The translations under genes were made by a program, and so were the position numbers. The notes beneath the pieces are model-generated. The model searched no databases, was not told the DNA's origin, and was given only the letters and a program-made list of their open reading frames with translations. A stretch of 64,000 bases of DNA, from the NCBI GenBank assembly GCA_025062155.1, contig JANXAM010000010.1, forward strand, positions 1-64,000. The letters are read 5' to 3'. Shown here in pieces: positions 60,973 to 64,000 of this stretch (the first letter of the stretch is position 1; each line of letters starts with the position of its first letter). Source of the DNA: Gloeomargarita sp. SKYB120. Lineage in GTDB: Bacteria; Cyanobacteriota; Cyanobacteriia; Gloeomargaritales; Gloeomargaritaceae.

Positions 60973-63263
60973 GACTGCCAGTAGGCAATGGTCGTCGTGG
61001 GGTTGGGCGTTTCCCAGCGCTGGATGTGGGGGTGTTGCTCTAAGTAGGCATGGACGGCTTGCCGGAGTCGCCCTGTCCCTTGACCATGAATGATCCACCA
61101 GGCCCGTTGACCCCCGTGTAGCTGCTGGTCCAGTTGGGCTGGTACCTGTTCCACTCGTAGGCCCCGTAGGTCAATGGTGTTGTCGGGGGTTTGCACCAAG
61201 GGCGGCGGCGGCAGCGCAACGGGTTGCCCGTCTAACGAGGTCACGTCTTTCGCCGAGGCCGTCACCCGCAGTTGTCCCAACCGCACAGTCATCTTGCCGT
61301 CCGCATCGGGCAAACTCAGGACTTCCCCTACCTGGCCCAACACGCGCACCCGTTGCCCAATCTGAGGGGTGAATCCGGCGACTACAGGTTCCGGTCGGGG
61401 TTGGTGACGCTTTTGAATATCCCTGAGGGTGGCGCTGGCGTGGTGGGCTTTTTGAGCCGTAACGCGGCGGCCCTTGAGGGTTTGGATCACCTGGGCAATT
61501 TCCTGCTTGGCTTGGGCAATGGCGGCTTCCACAGCTTGGGTTTGATGTTCCGCCAGGGCTTGTTTTTGCCGCTGGAGTTCCTGAGCCTGCTGTTGGATTT
61601 GCTGGTAAAGCTGTTCTGCTTGGGCCAGCAGTTCCGCGGCGGCTTGGTTTTTCTGCACTTGTTCCTGGCGATGCTGCTCGATTTGCCGGAGCAATTGATT
61701 GAGTTCTTGGTGGCTGCTGTGGAGATAGGAGGCTGCTCGCTGGAGAATGGCGGGGTCAAGGCCTAACCGCTGGGCGATCCGCAGGGCCTGCGATTGACCA
61801 GGGATGCCCCAGAGTAGGTGATAGGTAGGGGCGAGGGTGACGTCATCGAAGGCGACGGAAACGTTTTCAAACCGGGGGTCCTGGTACTTAAGGAGCTTGA
61901 GTTCGCCGTAGTGGGAGGTCGCCAGGGTCAAGCGGGCCTGGTCCGCACAGGTTTCCAACAGCGCGCGCGCCAAGGCTGTGCCTTCAGTAGGGTCAGTGCC
62001 GGCGCCAATTTCGTCCAAAAGAACCAGCGACTCGGAAGTAGCGGCCTGGAGAATCCGCTGGATGCGGGTGATGTGGCCTGAAAAGGTAGAGAGGTTTTGG
62101 CTCAGGGATTGCTCGTCGCCAATGTCAGCCAACACCTGGTCAAACCAGGGAAGTTGCGCCGGGGCCACCGCTGGTAGATACAAACCGGCCTGCGCCATGA
62201 GTGCCACCAGCCCTAGGGTTTTCAAGGTCGCCGTTTTCCCGCCGGTGTTGGGTCCCGTAATCACCACCACCCGCACATCCGCCGGAATCAACAAGTCAAT
62301 GGGAACAACAGGGCGACCGGCTTCGTGGTGGGCTTGCCAGACCAGCAGGGGATGCCGCACCTGGCGTAATTGCACGCTCGGGCCGAACTGGGGGGGATGA
62401 CCGTTCAACCAGCGACTGTAATGACAACGGGCGTAGGCCACGTCCAGCCGGGTTAACCCCAGAGCCAATTGGCGCAGGTCATCAGCCACCGCTCCCACCT
62501 GCTGACTCAATTCCTGCCGCACGGCTTCGGCCAGTTCTTGCACCCGTTTTTGCTGGATACGCCACTCGTTGTTGAGCGGGACGACGCTGTGGGGTTCGAT
62601 GTAGTAGGTGGCGCCGGAAGCAGACGTGTCGTGAACCAAACCGGGGATGACGTCCTTGTGGCTGGCTTTAACCGGTAATACATAGCGGTCGTGACGCTGG
62701 GTCATCAGGGGTTCCTGGAGCGCCTGGGGATGTTTTTGCATGAGCTGCTGAAGGGTTTGCCGGAGACGTTCTTCGGTCTGGCGGCATTGCTGGCGGGCCT
62801 GGGCCAAGGCGGGACTGGCGCGGTCGGTCACGTCTCCCCCATCGTCAATGCAGTGGAAAATGGTTTGTTCGAGTTCGGGATGGGTACGCCAAGGTGCCAC
62901 CAACGCTTGCAGAACTGGAATGTCCCGCTGGGCTTCTATTTGCCGCCGCACCTGCCGAGCAGTTTGACACAGATACGCCAGCGCTAGGAGCTCCAACCCA
63001 CTCAGGAGGCCCCCCCGTTCCGCACGCTCAATGGCTGGTAACACGTCATCCACTTTGGATAAATCCAGGCGCACGCCCCGTTCCGTCAGCAGGTCAATCG
63101 CTTGGGTTTCCGCCAAAAGCTGCAAAGCGGTGGCCTGGTCCGTTGCCGGTTGCCAGTGTTGAGCGGCTTGTTTGCCAGTCTTCGTTTGGGCAAAGGTGGC
63201 GAGATGTTCACACAGACGCGGCCATTCCAACAGTTCGAGCGTTTCGCGGTGAATATCCCCCAT
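60969..63263 (-). CDS. mutS2: Endonuclease MutS2
   Basis: 764 residues. MutS core with VLPVKASHKDVIPGLVHDTSASGATYYIEP, Walker A GPNTGGKT at 337-344, LVLLDEIGAGTDPTEGTALA, a coiled-coil region (about 500-600) and a C-terminal Smr domain with IDLRGLRVEQVPAQL and WWIIHGQGTGRLRQAVHAYL. MutS2 acts on recombination intermediates or stalled ribosomes, not mismatch repair. It is transcribed with tilS and diverges from the ferredoxin gene. Confidence 0.95.
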   Translation of the reverse strand: MGDIHRETLELLEWPRLCEHLATFAQTKTGKQAAQHWQPATDQATALQLLAETQAIDLLTERGVRLDLSKVDDVLPAIERAERGGLLSGLELLALAYLCQTARQVRRQIEAQRDIPVLQALVAPWRTHPELEQTIFHCIDDGGDVTDRASPALAQARQQCRQTEERLRQTLQQLMQKHPQALQEPLMTQRHDRYVLPVKASHKDVIPGLVHDTSASGATYYIEPHSVVPLNNEWRIQQKRVQELAEAVRQELSQQVGAVADDLRQLALGLTRLDVAYARCHYSRWLNGHPPQFGPSVQLRQVRHPLLVWQAHHEAGRPVVPIDLLIPADVRVVVITGPNTGGKTATLKTLGLVALMAQAGLYLPAVAPAQLPWFDQVLADIGDEQSLSQNLSTFSGHITRIQRILQAATSESLVLLDEIGAGTDPTEGTALARALLETCADQARLTLATSHYGELKLLKYQDPRFENVSVAFDDVTLAPTYHLLWGIPGQSQALRIAQRLGLDPAILQRAASYLHSSHQELNQLLRQIEQHRQEQVQKNQAAAELLAQAEQLYQQIQQQAQELQRQKQALAEHQTQAVEAAIAQAKQEIAQVIQTLKGRRVTAQKAHHASATLRDIQKRHQPRPEPVVAGFTPQIGQRVRVLGQVGEVLSLPDADGKMTVRLGQLRVTASAKDVTSLDGQPVALPPPPLVQTPDNTIDLRGLRVEQVPAQLDQQLHGGQRAWWIIHGQGTGRLRQAVHAYLEQHPHIQRWETPNPTTTIAYWQS

Positions 63264-63350
63264 GGAACTCCGACAATGGACTGCCTTGATCCTAGCGTGG
63301 GGGTCGAAATTGCGTACAATGCATGTGGTGCGGGTTCAGTGCAAAAGAGG

Positions 63351-63686
63351 ATGACGGAAATCTTTCCCATCGAAATTCGCCATCGGGGGCAAGTTTTCAC
63401 GATACAAGCGCCGGCCAACCAGACGATTTTAGATAGCGCTGCTGCAGCGGGCTGGGAATTACCGTCGTCTTGCCGGGCGGGCATTTGCACGACCTGTGCC
63501 GCTCGTCTTCTCAGTGGGACGGTGGAGCAACCGGATGCGATGGGATTGAGCCCAGCACTGATGGAACAGGGATTTGCCCTACTGTGTGTAGCCTATCCCC
63601 GCTCACCCATCGTTTTGGAAACGGGTCACGAGGAAACAGTTTACGAACTGCAATTCGGTCAGTTTCAAAAACCTGCCAAGTCTTAG
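63351..63686 (+). CDS. Plant-type 2Fe-2S ferredoxin
   Basis: 111 residues. Cluster ligands C41, C46, C49 and C79 (SSCRAGICTTCA and ALLCVAYPRS) form the plant-type pattern CX4CX2C-X29-C. The chain continues to EETVYELQFGQF. It differs from photosynthetic PetF in sequence and is likely one of the accessory cyanobacterial ferredoxins. AAAGAGG touches the ATG, so a GTG at 63339 or an ATG at 63276 could be the true start; 63351 matches the family N-terminus. The stop abuts the degraded convergent gene. Confidence 0.9.
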   Translation: MTEIFPIEIRHRGQVFTIQAPANQTILDSAAAAGWELPSSCRAGICTTCAARLLSGTVEQPDAMGLSPALMEQGFALLCVAYPRSPIVLETGHEETVYELQFGQFQKPAKS

Positions 63687-64000
63687 TTATGCGCTCTCGA
63701 TAATGAGCATCAGACCCAGGTGCTCGACGAAGGATTGAAAGTCCCCGTCTCGGATGTAGCACACGGCAATAAGAACTTCAATTATTCTCAAATTATCTTA
63801 CGAATCGCGATACTATGCTTACGGAGGGTTCTGTAGTTCTCAGCACAGTTGATGGCGTTGGCTTTGCCCAGCATCGCTACGACCGTCAAAAAACGCATCA
63901 GTTGCTTAGCCGTTTCGTCATCCGCGTCGCTGCGAAAACCTTAGAGCACTTTAGCAAGGATTACATCAGCCATAGCTGAGCAGCTTCGGTTTGTCAGGGC
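63687..64000 (-). pseudogene. Degraded gene fragment of unknown function, continuing past the right edge
   Basis: On the minus strand one frame enters at 64000 (ALTNRSCSAMADVILAKVL), meets TAA at 63943-63941, continues in frame with GFRSDADDETAKQL and MRFLTVVAMLGKANAINC to TGA at 63790-63788. Another frame (open from 63797) continues with LRIIEVLIAVCYIRDGDF and QSFVEHLGLMLIIESA to TAA at 63689-63687. Together they read like one coding sequence hit by a nonsense change and a frameshift near 63790. The end abuts the ferredoxin stop, as for real genes here. I do not recognise the family. A non-coding stretch that looks coding by chance is possible. Confidence 0.5.

Noticed and set aside
1-64000. 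tRNA, rRNA, transposase or integrase genes
   Set aside because: I saw no GGTTCGAxTCC-like T-arm with a plausible cloverleaf, no rRNA sequence and no transposase motifs; a covariance-model search could still find something.

Overview
The window is from a cyanobacterium. Markers include NDH-1 subunits NdhI and NdhG, the phycocyanin lyase subunit CpcF, an NblB-like HEAT protein, the thylakoid factor Thf1/Psp29, a CPP1-like DnaJ protein, a Mo-nitrogenase C-terminal domain protein, the pilus motility protein HmpF, HpnH, and Pho and NtcA sites of cyanobacterial form. The core is G+C-rich and tightly packed. The species cannot be named from sequence alone; a unicellular, possibly thermophilic lineage is a guess.

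Layout. 1-674: end of a CRISPR array (nine full repeats, more beyond the left edge), with its leader and a promoter on the minus strand at 675-870; no cas genes are in the window. 0.9-19.4 kb: housekeeping genes, including a translationally coupled CPP1/Mo-nitro/GNAT/methionine gamma-lyase-like operon (minus), a GH57 glycosidase, hpnH, thf1, rbfA, a solute-binding/VWA lipoprotein, a glycosyltransferase, rsmB and queC. 19.5-21.5 kb: an AT-richer patch with two tandem paralogous coiled-coil genes, one broken by a frameshift and one by an in-frame TAA. 21.5-26.4 kb: argG, an HD phosphohydrolase, upp, a small membrane protein and aroA. 26.4-33.9 kb: a receiver/Ser-Thr kinase gene interrupted by TAA, cpcF, mrp, an aminotransferase, ndhG and ndhI, and a HEAT-repeat gene. 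34.1-38.8 kb: lipoprotein, inactive HtrA-like protein, intact HtrA-like protease and peptide-binding lipoprotein.

38.8-49.5 kb is a complete type I secretion locus. A 1844-residue RTX metallophosphoesterase/5'-nucleotidase/beta-propeller protein faces a parvulin, a HlyB-like ABC exporter and a HlyD adaptor. A three-repeat Pho box with exact 11-bp period lies upstream of the RTX gene, so I read this as a phosphate-starvation-induced secreted phosphatase with its own exporter.

49.6-57.3 kb is an AT-richer island: sulfurtransferase, acyl-CoA-dehydrogenase-fold flavoprotein, OsmC protein, a NrtA/CynA-like ABC transporter, a TetR regulator and cyanase. Four separate transcription starts carry GT-N10-AC followed 21-22 bp later by TA-N3-T, the form of NtcA-activated promoters. 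This suggests a nitrogen-controlled module for cyanate and perhaps thiocyanate or related C-N-S compounds. It is the best candidate for an undescribed system.

57.3-64 kb: two PilG/PilH-like receivers, hmpF, tilS, mutS2, a 2Fe-2S ferredoxin and a degraded gene at the right edge. Nearly all convergent gene pairs overlap or abut; the widest gap is at the left edge of the island. I saw no rRNA, tRNA, transposase or integrase.
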